64,000 bases of DNA from Pedobacter punctiformis (GCF_027213715.1 NZ_JAPWGM010000005.1:1-64000); one strand, 5' to 3'. Positions 38,101-48,173 are shown, numbered from the stretch's first letter. A program made the numbers and translations. The notes: a model not told the origin generated them from the letters alone.

Positions 38101-38885
38101 CCAAAAAGCTTTTTGATGATGCGCAGGCATTGTTAAAAAGAGTGCTTGACGAAAAATTGTTTACTGCGAGAGGAGTGATTGGCTTCTGGCCGGCAAATTC
38201 GGTTGGAGACGATATTGTTTTAGAAGTCGGAAGTCAGAAGCTGGAAGCCGGAAGTTTAGGTAGCGACTCCCGACCTGTTACCATTCATACGCTTCGTCAG
38301 CAGGCTGAAAAAGTTGATGGACAACCTTATTATGCCTTATCAGATTTTATTGCTCCAAAAGAAAGCGGAATACAGGATTATTTTGGCGGTTTTGCGGTAA
38401 CAACAGGTATTGGTGTTGACGAGTTGGTTGCCGAGTTTGAAGCAAATCACGACGATTACAATAGCATTATGGCAAAAGCACTGGCAGATCGTTTGGCTGA
38501 AGCTTTTGCAGAACGCATGCACGAACGGGTGCGTAAAGAGTTTTGGGGTTATGCCAAAGAAGAACAATTAAGTAATCAGGAGCTGATTAAGGAAGAATAT
38601 GCGGGTATTCGCCCTGCACCGGGTTATCCGGCTTGTCCGGAGCATACCGAGAAAGGTACTTTATTTACATTACTTGATGCTGAAAATAAAATAGGATTGC
38701 GCTTAACTGAAAGCTACGCCATGTATCCAACAGCAGCCGTTAGCGGATTTTACTTTGCAAACCCTCAATCCCGTTATTTTGGTTTGGGCAAAATTACCAA
38801 AGATCAGATTGATGATTATGCCATTCGTAAAGAAATGTCCGTTGAAGAAGTAGAACGCTGGTTAAGTCCTAACCTTGCCTACTAA
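35190..38885 (+). CDS. metH: Cobalamin-dependent methionine synthase
   Basis: A 1231-residue full-length MetH. Homocysteine domain (1 to ~330): [18 protein letters not shown] and [11 protein letters not shown] give the three zinc cysteines. Pterin domain (~350-620): [25 protein letters not shown]. Cobalamin domain (~650-880): [20 protein letters not shown], with the B12-ligating His in DxHxxG. Activation domain (~900-1231): [28 protein letters not shown] bind SAM. It makes methionine from homocysteine and 5-methyl-THF. An S-box riboswitch precedes it and metF follows. About 18 residues near 1012-1030 are encoded by an inserted repeat and look foreign to the family. Confidence 0.97.
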   Translation: MSIREELEQRILVIDGAMGTMIQRYTLTEEDFRGERFKDHTCDVKGNNDLLNLTRPDIIKAIHLEYLNSGADIIETNTFSTQRISMADYQMEALSYELSYEGARIAKEATTEFMAQHPDRKCFVAGAVGPTNRTLSLSPDVNDPGFRAISYEELFEAYYEQVRGLVDGGSDLILIETIFDTLNAKVAIAAIKKYEEVVGRKLEIMISGTITDASGRTLSGQTAEAFLNSVIHAKPLSIGFNCALGAKDMRPHIEELSAKAGCYVSAYPNAGLPNEFGAYDEQPHETAHLVDDFIHSGFVNIVGGCCGTTPEHIGCIAANARKAAPRKIPTPAPYMRLSGLEPVTITPESIFVNIGERTNITGSPKFSKLILSGDYEAALAVARQQVEGGAQIIDVNMDEGMLDSEAAMTKFLNLIASEPDISKLPIMVDSSKWSVIECGLKCLQGKGIVNSISLKEGEEKFIESAKKIMVYGAAVVVMAFDENGQADNYERRIQICKRSYDILVNEVGFPAEDIIFDPNILTVATGLEEHNNYAVDFINATRWIKQNLPYAKVSGGVSNISFSFRGNNTVREAMHAAFLYHAIQAGLDMGIVNAGMLEVYQEIPPELLERVEDVLLNRRDDATERLVEFAETVKSKGKEVVKDEEWRKGTVQERLSHALVKGLIEYLDDDVEEARQVYERPIQVIEGPLMDGMNIVGDLFGAGKMFLPQVVKSARVMKKAVAYLLPFIEQEKLDNPDQNQNSSAGKVLMATVKGDVHDIGKNIVGVVLACNNFEVVDMGVMVPAQDIIKKAREINADIIGLSGLITPSLDEMVHFAKEMEREGFTIPLIIGGATTSRIHAAVKVAPNYSGPAIHVLDASRSVTVCSTLMNGETRDTYISQIKEEYEKAREAHLNKRSDKRFKTIEEARENKFKIDFEENLPVPEFTGTKVFDHYPLEELVPYIDWTPFFHTWELRGSYPKIFDDKNVGVEAKKLFDDAQALLKRVLDEKLFTARGVIGFWPANSVGDDIVLEVGSQKLEAGSLGSDSRPVTIHTLRQQAEKVDGQPYYALSDFIAPKESGIQDYFGGFAVTTGIGVDELVAEFEANHDDYNSIMAKALADRLAEAFAERMHERVRKEFWGYAKEEQLSNQELIKEEYAGIRPAPGYPACPEHTEKGTLFTLLDAENKIGLRLTESYAMYPTAAVSGFYFANPQSRYFGLGKITKDQIDDYAIRKEMSVEEVERWLSPNLAY
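38223..38275 (+). repeat. In-frame repeat insertion inside metH
   Basis: The coding DNA reads GAAGTCGGAAGTCAGAAGC, then TGGAAGCCGGAAG, and ends GACTCCCGACC. GTCGGAAGTC and GACTCCCGAC are 9/10 inverted complements. The same GTCAGAAGTCGGAAGTC word family occurs between rsgA and the Smr gene (62532-62556), so it is a dispersed repeat that has entered the activation domain without shifting the frame. Confidence 0.65.
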
Positions 38886-38891
38886 AATTGC

Positions 38892-39004
38892 TTTGTTATG
38901 CTGAAGAATCTTCAGAATAAGGATTATAATATTGATGTTTGCAGTCATCGAAAAAATTGGAACTGCTATTGTATTGAAGGTGCTTTGCACTTCAGCACGA
39001 CAAC
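38892..39004. repeat. Degenerate REP-like inverted repeat between metH and metF
   Basis: TTTGTTATGCTGAAG at the left and CTTCAGCACGACAA at the right are complementary except for two bases. The arm matches the TTGTCATGCTGA end found at 41386-41453. Confidence 0.5.
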
Positions 39005-39016
39005 CGAAAACAGGTT

Positions 39017-39970
39017 ATGAAAATTACAGACCATATTCAAAATTCTGAGGGTAAAACCCTTTTCTCTTTCGAACTTTTGCCACCGGTAAAGGGAAAAAGT
39101 ATCGATGAAATTTATAGAGCGATTGATCCACTGATGGAATTTAATCCACCTTTTATTGATGTAACTTATCATAGAGAAGATTTTATTTATAAACAACATG
39201 ATAATGGCCTGTTGGAGAAGGTTTCTTACCGTAAACGTCCGGGTACGGTAGCCATTTGTGCGGCCATTATGAACCGTTATAAAGTTGACGCGGTTCCACA
39301 TTTAATTTGTGGTGGCTTTACCAAAGAAGAAACCGAAAACGCCTTAATCGATCTGCAGTTTTTAGGCATTGATAATGTATTGGTTTTACGGGGTGATGCA
39401 CGTCAGGCTGACTCCTCTTTTGTGCCTACACCGGGCGGACATTCATTTGCTTCCGACCTGCTTAAACAGGTTACCGATATGAATAATGGCCATTACCTCC
39501 ATGAAGATAATGAAGCTTATAAAACTGATTTTTGTATCGGTGTTGCCGGTTATCCGGAGAAACATTTCGAAGCCCCGAATTTGAAAACAGATTTCAAATA
39601 TCTGAAGAAAAAAATCGAAATGGGAGCTGAGTTTATTGTAACCCAAATGTTTTTTGACGTACAGAAATATGTAGATTTTGTGAAACTTTGCCGCGAAAAC
39701 GACATTCATGTACCCATTATTCCAGGTTTAAAACCGATTACATCGTCAAAGCAATTAATTAGTCTGCCTAAAATTTTTCATCTTGATTTACCGGATGCGT
39801 TAAGTGAGGCGGTACATGCCTGTAAAAACGAAAAGGACGTAAAAGAGGTAGGCATTGAATGGATGATTGAGCAATGTAAAGAGCTGGTAAAAGTTGGTGC
39901 TCCGGTGCTTCACTTTTATACAATGAGTAATCCTGAACCTACAAAGAGAATCGCAAGAGCAATATTTTAA
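39017..39970 (+). CDS. metF: Methylenetetrahydrofolate reductase
   Basis: A 317-residue TIM-barrel flavoprotein. FSFELLPPVKGKS carries the conserved catalytic Glu, followed by DVTYHRED, PHLICGGFTKEETENAL, NVLVLRGDAR (FAD region) and FIVTQMFFDVQKYVDF, then the C-terminal GVPVLHFYTM-like end (here GAPVLHFYTMSNPEPTKRI). It reduces 5,10-methylene-THF to 5-methyl-THF, the methyl donor for the MetH encoded just upstream. Probably co-transcribed with metH and so under the same S-box control. Confidence 0.96.
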   Translation: MKITDHIQNSEGKTLFSFELLPPVKGKSIDEIYRAIDPLMEFNPPFIDVTYHREDFIYKQHDNGLLEKVSYRKRPGTVAICAAIMNRYKVDAVPHLICGGFTKEETENALIDLQFLGIDNVLVLRGDARQADSSFVPTPGGHSFASDLLKQVTDMNNGHYLHEDNEAYKTDFCIGVAGYPEKHFEAPNLKTDFKYLKKKIEMGAEFIVTQMFFDVQKYVDFVKLCRENDIHVPIIPGLKPITSSKQLISLPKIFHLDLPDALSEAVHACKNEKDVKEVGIEWMIEQCKELVKVGAPVLHFYTMSNPEPTKRIARAIF

Positions 39971-39985
39971 CCTTATCGTGCCTAT

Positions 39986-41380
39986 ATGAATAATCATTTA
40001 AAAAACGATCTCGATGCTATAGAATCCATACTTGATTTGGTTAAACATCAGGGATTAGATTTTTTAAATAATATTTGCGAAAGACCTACCTCTACCCAAA
40101 AAGAGGTTCAAATCACGAATGAGCTTAGTGAGGAGGGTTTGGGTACAATTGATGCCCTGCAACAATTTAATAAGTGCTTTGAAGAAATCATGGTTGCTTC
40201 AACAGGGCCAAGATACTGGGGTTTTGTAACCGGCGGATCTACACCTGCAGCAATAGCCGGCGATTGGCTGAGCACGATTTACGATCAAAATACACAATCG
40301 GTAAAGGGTAGTGGTGATGTTTCTGCTCTAATAGAGTTAGAAACCATTAAGCTTTTGTTATCGCTTTTTAATTTACCGACCGATTTTTTTGGTGGTTTTG
40401 TAACTGGGGCAACAATGTCTAATTTTACTTGTTTGGCCGTAGCCAGACAATGGATTGGCCAACAAAATGGAAAAGATTTTGCCAGAGCGGGCGTCTCAGG
40501 TATAGTTCATGTTTTATCAGCCACACCGCATTCATCAGCTGTCAAATCTTTAGCTATGCTAGGGCTAGGCAGTAATAATTTTACCCAGCTAAAAACTACA
40601 GCAGGTAATAGAGAAACCGTTGATACAGCAGATTTAGAGGATAAAATTAAAACCCTGAATGGTCAGTCTTTTATTTTAATTTCGAGTGCCGGTACGGTAA
40701 ATACAGTAGATTTTGACGATTTTGAAGCCATTTCTAAATTAAAAGAAAAATATAATTTTTGGTGGCATATTGACGCTGCATTCGGCGGTTTTGCCGCATG
40801 TTCTCCTAAATACAATCATTTGGTTAAGGGCTGGGAAACAGCAGACAGCATTACCGTAGATTGCCACAAATGGTTAAATGTGCCCTATGAAAGTGCTGTA
40901 TTTTTCGTGAAAGAAAAACATCAGTTGCTGCAGATGCAAACTTTTCAAAATTCTAATGCAGCCTACCTGGGCGATCCATTAGAGAACTTTAGTTACCTTA
41001 ATTTTCTGCCTGAAAATTCCAGACGTTTAAAAGCGCTGCCTGCCTGGTTTTCATTAATCAGTTATGGCAAAAGTGGCTACCAGGATATTGTAGAAAACAG
41101 CGTAGAAATGGCTTTGCTTTTTGCTGATTTTATTGAACAAAATCCTGCTTTCAAACTGCTTGCTCCGGTGAGACTCAACACGGTTTGTTTTACTTTAGCA
41201 GATGAAAATCAAGCAGGAGATTTTCTTAACCGGTTAAATGCTACGGGTAAGGTTTTTATGACACCAACAGTTTATAAAGGCAATAAAGGTTTAAGAGCTG
41301 CATTTGTAAACTGGAGAACAACCAAAGCAGATATTGAACTCGTGATTTCGGAAATTGAAAAGGTATTGGTTAACCTGTAA
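39986..41380 (+). CDS. Group II PLP-dependent decarboxylase / aminotransferase-like
   Basis: A 464-residue enzyme of the aromatic-L-amino-acid/glutamate/diaminobutyrate decarboxylase superfamily. Seen: PRYWGFVTGGSTPAAIAGDWL, GGFVTGATMSNFTCLAVAR, SATPHSSAVKSLAMLG (PLP-stacking His), WWHIDAAFGGFAA (Asp-x-Ala), and SITVDCHKWLNVPYESAV with the Schiff-base Lys. The substrate cannot be read from sequence. It starts 15 bases after metF, so it is likely co-expressed; a link to methionine metabolism is only inference. Confidence 0.82.
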   Translation: MNNHLKNDLDAIESILDLVKHQGLDFLNNICERPTSTQKEVQITNELSEEGLGTIDALQQFNKCFEEIMVASTGPRYWGFVTGGSTPAAIAGDWLSTIYDQNTQSVKGSGDVSALIELETIKLLLSLFNLPTDFFGGFVTGATMSNFTCLAVARQWIGQQNGKDFARAGVSGIVHVLSATPHSSAVKSLAMLGLGSNNFTQLKTTAGNRETVDTADLEDKIKTLNGQSFILISSAGTVNTVDFDDFEAISKLKEKYNFWWHIDAAFGGFAACSPKYNHLVKGWETADSITVDCHKWLNVPYESAVFFVKEKHQLLQMQTFQNSNAAYLGDPLENFSYLNFLPENSRRLKALPAWFSLISYGKSGYQDIVENSVEMALLFADFIEQNPAFKLLAPVRLNTVCFTLADENQAGDFLNRLNATGKVFMTPTVYKGNKGLRAAFVNWRTTKADIELVISEIEKVLVNL

Positions 41381-41385
41381 AACAA

Positions 41386-41453
41386 TTTGTCATACTGAGA
41401 AATGAAGTATCTCGTTTTCGCTTACAGATGCTTCCTTCGTCAGCATGACAAAA
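41386..41453. repeat. REP-like inverted repeat between convergent genes
   Basis: TTTGTCATACTGAGAAATGA on the left and the complement of GATGCTTCCTTCGTCAGCAT plus GACAAA on the right form a long imperfect hairpin. It lies between the stops of the decarboxylase and the GH65 gene and may serve as a two-way terminator. Confidence 0.65.
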
Positions 41454-41489
41454 TTAGAAAAGATTTTCAAACCAGGAGATGCCAGTAAT

Positions 41490-43520
41490 TTACTGACTAT
41501 TGGTATAGGTTTTTTTATCTTTTCCAACACCAGTAATTTTTAGAGATTTCCAGTTTGGAGGCAATTGTGTTTTAATTTGAGTAATACCTGATGGTGTAAT
41601 TTCCAATCCTCCAAATCCCATTAATACAGATTGCAATACACCACCTGCTCCGGTAGCAAAGTATGGATTTGTACCTCCTTTTGTTTCTGCAATTACCCTG
41701 AATGGTGGATTAAGATTGGGTTCGTAAGCATCTTTAAAAAAATGATAGGCCTTTTTCCCATTGCCTAACCTGGAGTATAACAACGAAAATATAGCATGCG
41801 TCATTGCTGGTGTTCCTTCGTTAGGTACTCTGGTTTCATAATAAGCCAAATCCTTTTCGATCTGTTTTTTATCCGTGATTTCTTTAAGCGGATAAGCTAA
41901 AAGATTAACATCGCCCTGCTTAATGCCTTCTCCCTTATAGGTTTCATGTTCTTTGGTTACGCCATTTTCTAAGGTCAGGATTGGAATATTTTGCGCAACA
42001 TAATTCCAGTCTGGATTTGCCTCCATGCCTAATATTTTAGCGACTGCCGTTGCATTAAATAAATTAGCTTTAGCTGCGGCATTTGTAAAAGCATCATTAT
42101 CTACATTTTCAGCCCACTCATCAGCAGCAACTACATTTTTTATATCAAATTTACCTGCTCCGTTTCGCTCTACGCGGCTTGCCCAAAAATCGGCTGTGGC
42201 TGATAATATTGGCCAGCCTTTTTCTTTAAGCCAAACAGTATCTTGGGTTACGCGGAAATAATTGTAAGCAGCTAAAGCAACGCAAGCGGATATGTGATGC
42301 TCAAAAGGGCCACTTAATGCCCAAACAGGCGTTTCCTCAACTCCCGTATCTGCACTTTCCCAGGGGTACATAGCGCCTTTATAACCGTGTGAGAAGGCAT
42401 TGCGTTTGGCTGCTTCCAAACGTTCGAAGCGGTATTCAATCAATGATTTTGCGATATCAGGATGCAACACCAAAAGCGCAGGAAACATCCATATATCAGT
42501 ATCCCAGAATACATGTCCGTTATAACCCAAGCCAGATAAACCCATTGGAGAAAGTGAATTTGATGTTCCGGCCCTTGAAAAAGAGGTTAAATGATACAAC
42601 ATGCTGTGCACATCCTGCTGCGCTTGCGGATCTCCTTCAATTTTGATGTCAGATTCCCAGAGTTTATCCCAGGCCTGATTGTGGAATTTGATTAACCTGT
42701 CTCTCCCTTCCAGTTTGGCAAAAATAGTTAACCTTTCTGCTTCGTTTAAAGGATCAGCATGTTGGGCAGAAGTAATCGTACTGCCAACAACCGCATAGGT
42801 ATAACTTGAACCACTTTTAAGGGGTTTGCTAAACTTCATCAAATGCATACTGTTATCCCACATCTCATGGATAATTTTGGGCTCATGACCATGTTCTTCG
42901 CTAAACAAAAAGCTATTTGAAGCACATAACTGAAGTTTACCCGTCGGGCTTTTTGCCGTTGAGGTTAAAAGACTCAAAGTAACGTGAGGTCTGTCAATTT
43001 CGTTGTAATAATTTTGTACATCCCGCAAAGCATCAGGCGTTTCCATTACGCTTGCCGCGGTTAAATTAAGATCTTGCTTTGCAGTAATGGTTACATCCAT
43101 TAAAACAGAGTAGGGCAGTTGCTGCAGTGCATAATAAGTATACTTGATGGTCGCTTTACTACCAAAATCAAGGGTTGTGGTAAAAGATGCATGCTGCATA
43201 TCCAGTTCCTGGCGCATGTTCTGAATGTTTTTTGCATCTAAACGTTTACCATCAATTTCGATAAACATATTTAAAAGGTTAAACCCCTTCAAGAAATTGC
43301 TTACTCTTCCACGTCCGTAGGTATCGTAGGCACCTGCTAACACAACGTCTTTAACTTTAAAAGGTTCGGCAGAAGAAACCACACCAATTATACCATTGCC
43401 AACAGTTACTCCATAATAATTATTAGCATCAATGTTGTCAGGCTTTATTTTCCAGGGATCCTGTGCTTTTGACTCAAAATAAAAAAGAATGACCAAAAAG
43501 AATGTAATTGTTTTTTTCAT
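41490..43520 (-). CDS. Exported GH65 family glycoside hydrolase
   Basis: A 676-residue protein with signal peptide (MKKTITFFLVILFYFESKAQ). GH65 features: N-terminal beta-sandwich, then the (alpha/alpha)6 barrel with GHVFWDTDIWMFPALLVLHP near residue 325, YPWESADTGVE, and ADEWAENVDNDAFTN near 460 holding the general-acid Glu. A second Glu (VIAETKGGTNPYF, near 615) stands where GH65 hydrolases place their base, so hydrolysis is more likely than phosphorolysis. Family members split kojibiose, trehalose or related alpha-glucosides. It closes the SusC/SusD locus, 84 bases after susD, and should act in the periplasm or at the surface on the imported sugar. Confidence 0.87.
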   Translation of the reverse strand: MKKTITFFLVILFYFESKAQDPWKIKPDNIDANNYYGVTVGNGIIGVVSSAEPFKVKDVVLAGAYDTYGRGRVSNFLKGFNLLNMFIEIDGKRLDAKNIQNMRQELDMQHASFTTTLDFGSKATIKYTYYALQQLPYSVLMDVTITAKQDLNLTAASVMETPDALRDVQNYYNEIDRPHVTLSLLTSTAKSPTGKLQLCASNSFLFSEEHGHEPKIIHEMWDNSMHLMKFSKPLKSGSSYTYAVVGSTITSAQHADPLNEAERLTIFAKLEGRDRLIKFHNQAWDKLWESDIKIEGDPQAQQDVHSMLYHLTSFSRAGTSNSLSPMGLSGLGYNGHVFWDTDIWMFPALLVLHPDIAKSLIEYRFERLEAAKRNAFSHGYKGAMYPWESADTGVEETPVWALSGPFEHHISACVALAAYNYFRVTQDTVWLKEKGWPILSATADFWASRVERNGAGKFDIKNVVAADEWAENVDNDAFTNAAAKANLFNATAVAKILGMEANPDWNYVAQNIPILTLENGVTKEHETYKGEGIKQGDVNLLAYPLKEITDKKQIEKDLAYYETRVPNEGTPAMTHAIFSLLYSRLGNGKKAYHFFKDAYEPNLNPPFRVIAETKGGTNPYFATGAGGVLQSVLMGFGGLEITPSGITQIKTQLPPNWKSLKITGVGKDKKTYTNSQ

Positions 43521-43604
43521 ATATCTTTTTATAAGAAAGTAGATTTAATAAAAATGAGCCTAACACTGTGTCAGACTCATTTAATGTAAAACTCAACTAT
43601 TTAG

Positions 43605-45104
43605 TTAATAACCAGGGTTTTGTTTAAGATTAGGATTTCCTACCTGACTGCTGGGAATTGGGAAAAGTAAATACTTAGGATTATCAGTTGGTTTTTCTTG
43701 CCATGGGTTTAAAAATTTACCGAAACGAATTAAATCTGTTCTGCGCTGGCCTTCCCAATAAAGCTCCCGTCCTCTTTCATCCAATAAATTATCTAAGGTT
43801 AACGTTAAGAATGCACTTGCACCTCTTTTAGCTCTTAAAGCATTGACAATAATCAATGCAGGGCCTGCTTGACTTGTGCGCAACAATGCCTCTGCTTTCA
43901 TTAACAACACATCTGAAAATCTAAAATAAACCCAGTCGTTGTTTGGTTTTTTTGAATCTACATTTGGGTAATCAACAGGATATTTTACTACTCTGATGCC
44001 GGCAACTTCTAAATGGTTGGGATCAGTTTCCATAATGCTTACTTTAGGATCGAAAATTAAAGCATTGCCTTTTCTATCTTTTAATGCTATGCCATTTTGA
44101 TCATATTGCTGTCCTACTAATAAGCCTACTTTTAAACCTGAAACATTTGTTTGCCCGGTATAAGTTCCGCCTCTTCTTAAGTCGGTTGCCTCAAATTTGT
44201 TGTAAAAATCTGATAAAGTAGAAAAACCATTATATCCAGAAGGAGATTGATTATAATGGAGTGTACATTTCCACATACCATCTAAATCGCTACCAGATTG
44301 ACCTGATAAATTTTTAGCTGTGAAAATATTTTCAGATGATAAAATATCATTTGTGGGAGCGAAATTATCGAAATAGTTGCTTGTCAAAGTATAGCCCGAT
44401 CCTGCGATTTCATCGGCAAGACTGATCACCTTGGCCATGTCAGCCGCATCGAATGTAGGTGTTGTACGATTTAAGAATGCTCCTTTATTTAAATAAATCT
44501 TCATCAATAAAGTTTTTGCGGCATTTTTATTAGCAATGTTCGCGGTTCCTGAAGGTAAATTGGGAATAATTGTGGTAAGCTCAGCAATAAGATAATTAAT
44601 TTCTTCCTGTGCTGTTCTTACTCTTGATGGGTTCACAACGCTTTCACCTGGTTCTCTATATGGTACCTGATTCCATCCATCCAAAATAGAAAATTCAGCA
44701 TACGCCCGTAAAAATCTAGCTTCGGCAGCTTGCTGTGGACTTGGATTAAATTGCAGCAAATTGGTAGTTAGATAAGATATGCTGTTTAAGCCTGAAAACA
44801 CATCTGCAACGGTTGAATGAGTTGCATCCCAGGTATGTAAATGTAAAGTTCGCCATTTCCCATTATCGTCCCAGTCGCCCGCACGTGTAGGTACTATTAC
44901 TTCATCAGATGTTACCTCTTGAAGTGCAAACCAATTCCATGGTGCTTGATAAGGTCCTGCCATAGCGGCGTAACTTCCTCCAAGTAATTTTGTAGGGTCT
45001 ACATCACCTGTTCCAATTTGTCCATGCAGGTCTTCTTTAAGCTTAGTACATCCCGAAAAGGAAAGCGCCAGCACTACAAAACCTATTATATATTTATTTT
45101 TCAT
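43605..45104 (-). CDS. SusD/RagB family nutrient-binding lipoprotein
   Basis: A 499-residue protein with a lipoprotein signal (MKNKYIIGFVVLALSFSGC, lipobox Cys19). SusD-like features: helical TPR scaffold (ARFLRAYAEFSILDGWNQVPYRE), a central sugar-binding region (LLMKAEALLRTSQAGPALIIVNALRAKRG) and the C-terminal DERGRELYWEGQRRTDLIRFGKFL followed by YLLFPIP. SusD caps the SusC transporter on the outer surface and delivers the glycan. It follows the susC-like gene by 18 bases. Substrate inferred from the neighbouring GH37 and GH65 enzymes as an alpha-glucobiose such as trehalose. Confidence 0.93.
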   Translation of the reverse strand: MKNKYIIGFVVLALSFSGCTKLKEDLHGQIGTGDVDPTKLLGGSYAAMAGPYQAPWNWFALQEVTSDEVIVPTRAGDWDDNGKWRTLHLHTWDATHSTVADVFSGLNSISYLTTNLLQFNPSPQQAAEARFLRAYAEFSILDGWNQVPYREPGESVVNPSRVRTAQEEINYLIAELTTIIPNLPSGTANIANKNAAKTLLMKIYLNKGAFLNRTTPTFDAADMAKVISLADEIAGSGYTLTSNYFDNFAPTNDILSSENIFTAKNLSGQSGSDLDGMWKCTLHYNQSPSGYNGFSTLSDFYNKFEATDLRRGGTYTGQTNVSGLKVGLLVGQQYDQNGIALKDRKGNALIFDPKVSIMETDPNHLEVAGIRVVKYPVDYPNVDSKKPNNDWVYFRFSDVLLMKAEALLRTSQAGPALIIVNALRAKRGASAFLTLTLDNLLDERGRELYWEGQRRTDLIRFGKFLNPWQEKPTDNPKYLLFPIPSSQVGNPNLKQNPGY

Positions 45105-45122
45105 GTCGTTCGAATTAAAATT

Positions 45123-48100
45123 TTAAAGAGAAAAATTCACGCCTAAATTAAATGTCCTTGCTGTTGGATATCCAATATAATCGATACCCGCCGATGGCAC
45201 ACCGTTTACACTTTTACTTGTGTTTACTTCGGGATCGAAACCTGTATATTTGGTTATTACGAAAAGATTTTGCCCATTCACATAAACATTTAGTGCCTTT
45301 ATGGATTTTCCGATGTTCCCTATGCTATAATTAATGGTAGCATTAGCTAATTTCAGGTAATTGCCTTTTTCAATATATCTTGATGAAGCAGACGTACTGT
45401 TTGCTATATTCTCTTTAACACTACCTTGATTTATTAAGTTTGAAGCTATATTTCTGGTGCCTAAATTATTAATAGGTAAAACCGAGTTAGCTGTATTGTT
45501 GTAGATATCATGACCAAAAGCGCCATTAAAATTTGCTGTAAACGAGAATTTTTTATAACCAACATTTGTACTAACACCTAAGAGCACTTTTGGATTAGGA
45601 TTGCCTGAATAATAAAGGGCACCATTGTTCTCATATGTTGAAAAACCATTTGCATCCAAGCCTGTAAATCTCTTAGTCACCATTGCAAAAAGAGGTAATC
45701 CATTTTGAATTACTTCAGCGGTTACCCCACTCAAGCCACCACCACTTAATGAACCTGTGTTAATTATACCAACAGCCGGTGAAAGGTTTTGAACCTTATT
45801 CTTAATAAAGGTTGCATTTCCACCCAATGTCCATGACCAATCGTCTTTACTTATAATATTTGCATTTACACTTAACTCAAAGCCTTTATTGATAATCTCT
45901 CCAGGCAAGTTAGTCCAAACGGGTACACCCGCAAATGCCGGTTGAAATGGAATTAATGGAAATAACAAATCAGTAGTCGTTTTATTGAAATAATCTATCG
46001 ATCCGGTAATTTTACTATCCCAAAAACCAAAATCAATACCAATGTTAGTTTGTTTATCTGATTGCCACTTTAAATCTGGATTTGCATTATTTATGAAGGT
46101 TGTACTTTGTGCACCTGAATTAAATCCATAATTATAACGCTGTTGCGAAGATCCGGAAGGGAAATCCTGATTACCGGTTATACCCCAGCCTAATCTTAGT
46201 TTTAACTGATTTAACCATGTAGCATCACTTAAGAATTTTTCATTTTTAATATTCCAGGCAGCCGCAAATGAAGGGAAATAACCGTACTTGTTGTTGGCCC
46301 CAAAGCGGGTAGATCCATCACTTCTAAAAGTAGCTGTTAAAATATATTTGCTGTCGTAATTAAAAATGGCTCTCGCAAAGTAAGATTGCAACTCATACGT
46401 TGGATCGTTAAATGCTTGTGAGGTACGATTAGCCGGATCTGTAGCTTGAAAAATATCAGTATAATCAACAAATGTTGGAATAGCCGTACCAAAACCAGTA
46501 GCTGTATTTATCAAGCCTTTATTGCCATAACTTGTATACTCATATCCAATAATTGCATTTAAATTTAATTTATTAGCAATCTCTTTATTAAAATTTAGGG
46601 TATTGGTAAATTGTTTAGTGGTTAGCTCCGTATTTGCATAACTACCATAACCACTTCCTTCAATACCTACTAAATTTAAAAAGCTACGGGTTGATGATCT
46701 TCTAATTCCTGTACTGTAATTTACACTGGCAAGCATACGATATTCTAACCACGGTGTAATTTTATAATAAGGAGAAATACTTCCTAAAATCGTCGATACT
46801 TTAGCTTTATCACTATTGGCCTCTAAAGATACTAATGGATTAATTTGTGATGATCCTTTAATAAGATGTAAACTTCCATCGGTATTATATAAAGGCTCTG
46901 TTGGGTTCCAGGCCAATGCCTGGCTAATCAAACTTCCCTGAAAACCAGATGTAGTGCTAATTGGCGCAATATCTTCTAAATACTGGCTGCTTAGCATATT
47001 TATATCTAATCCTAACTTTTTACTTTCTAAAAATTTAAAATTGCCATTAAAACCAGCACTATATTTTTTAAAATTACTGGTTTTGATAATACCTTTTTGA
47101 TCCTGATAACCAACTGAAGCACGATAGGTATTTCCATTTGTACCCCCGCTAATACCTACAGAGTAATTTTGATTATAACCTGTTTGAGTTATGGCGTCCA
47201 TAGCATTTATACTGTTGCCAAAATCTCCATATGTTAGGCCGTATTGTTTTAATGTTGTACGATATTCATCAGCATTTAAAATATCTATCTGGCGTGCAAT
47301 GTTGCTAATCCCTGCCGATGCTCCCACATCTATTTTAGTGTCACCGCTTTTACCTCTTTTAGTCGTAATTAATACTACGCCATATGCTGCACGCGAACCA
47401 TAAATGGCTGTTGCAGAAGCATCTTTTAAAATTTCCATCGATTCTATATCCGCTGGATTAATAAAGTTTAATGGATTTCCATCTGGTGTATCCCCTGTTG
47501 TTGGACTACTTGATAAGCCTCCAACACCATTGTTTGTTGATGGCCTTGCAGACCGATTATCCAACGCAACTCCATCAACAACATACAAAGGCTGGCCTGT
47601 ACCGGTTATGGCCGAGTTGCCCCTAACTCGAACAGTTGATGCACCACCTGGCTGACCGCTATTATTGGTCATTTGTACGCCCGCAACTTTACCTTGTAAT
47701 AATTGATCAGGAGAAGTTAAAGGACCTTTATTAAAATCTTTCGCAGATATTGTTGTGGTGGCACCCGTTAAGTCATTTTTCTTAACAGAGGCATAACCCA
47801 CAACCGTAACGCCTTCCAGGTTATTGGTGGTTTGCAGCGTTACTGTAACAATGCCTTGATTGTTAACACTTACCGTTTGCGATTGATAACCAACAAAACT
47901 GAAAATTAATTTTGCGGATGAAGAAGGCACCGAAATCGAATATTTTCCTTCGGCATCAGTTTGTGTTCTTGTATTTGTTCCTGCTACCTGAATAGTTGCA
48001 CCAACCATTGGAATTTTATCCGTATCATAAACAATTCCTTTAACAATAGTTTGTGCAAATGCTGCAGAATTGAGCAGTATAAAAAAACTTAGTGCTGCCA

Positions 48101-48173
48101 GCATTTTTAATGCGTACAATTTGGGCATGTTCAGTTGAACAAACCAATTGTTTTTGAGTACAGTGATTTTCAT
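45123..48173 (-). CDS. SusC/RagA family TonB-linked outer-membrane transporter
   Basis: A 1016-residue TonB-dependent transporter. After the signal segment (LAALSFFILLNSAAFAQ) comes a carboxypeptidase-regulatory-like domain (GIVYDTDKIPMVGATIQVAG, about 45-125), then the plug (LLQGKVAGVQMTNNSGQPGG, VRVRGNSAITGTGQPLYVVDG, ESMEILKDASATAIYGSRAA) and the 22-strand barrel ending in ARTFNLGVNFSL. An extended N-terminus precedes the signal core; the Met at residue 15 or 22 could be the true start. Partner of the SusD gene immediately downstream. It imports the glycan across the outer membrane, powered by TonB. Confidence 0.94.
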   Translation of the reverse strand: MKITVLKNNWFVQLNMPKLYALKMLAALSFFILLNSAAFAQTIVKGIVYDTDKIPMVGATIQVAGTNTRTQTDAEGKYSISVPSSSAKLIFSFVGYQSQTVSVNNQGIVTVTLQTTNNLEGVTVVGYASVKKNDLTGATTTISAKDFNKGPLTSPDQLLQGKVAGVQMTNNSGQPGGASTVRVRGNSAITGTGQPLYVVDGVALDNRSARPSTNNGVGGLSSSPTTGDTPDGNPLNFINPADIESMEILKDASATAIYGSRAAYGVVLITTKRGKSGDTKIDVGASAGISNIARQIDILNADEYRTTLKQYGLTYGDFGNSINAMDAITQTGYNQNYSVGISGGTNGNTYRASVGYQDQKGIIKTSNFKKYSAGFNGNFKFLESKKLGLDINMLSSQYLEDIAPISTTSGFQGSLISQALAWNPTEPLYNTDGSLHLIKGSSQINPLVSLEANSDKAKVSTILGSISPYYKITPWLEYRMLASVNYSTGIRRSSTRSFLNLVGIEGSGYGSYANTELTTKQFTNTLNFNKEIANKLNLNAIIGYEYTSYGNKGLINTATGFGTAIPTFVDYTDIFQATDPANRTSQAFNDPTYELQSYFARAIFNYDSKYILTATFRSDGSTRFGANNKYGYFPSFAAAWNIKNEKFLSDATWLNQLKLRLGWGITGNQDFPSGSSQQRYNYGFNSGAQSTTFINNANPDLKWQSDKQTNIGIDFGFWDSKITGSIDYFNKTTTDLLFPLIPFQPAFAGVPVWTNLPGEIINKGFELSVNANIISKDDWSWTLGGNATFIKNKVQNLSPAVGIINTGSLSGGGLSGVTAEVIQNGLPLFAMVTKRFTGLDANGFSTYENNGALYYSGNPNPKVLLGVSTNVGYKKFSFTANFNGAFGHDIYNNTANSVLPINNLGTRNIASNLINQGSVKENIANSTSASSRYIEKGNYLKLANATINYSIGNIGKSIKALNVYVNGQNLFVITKYTGFDPEVNTSKSVNGVPSAGIDYIGYPTARTFNLGVNFSL

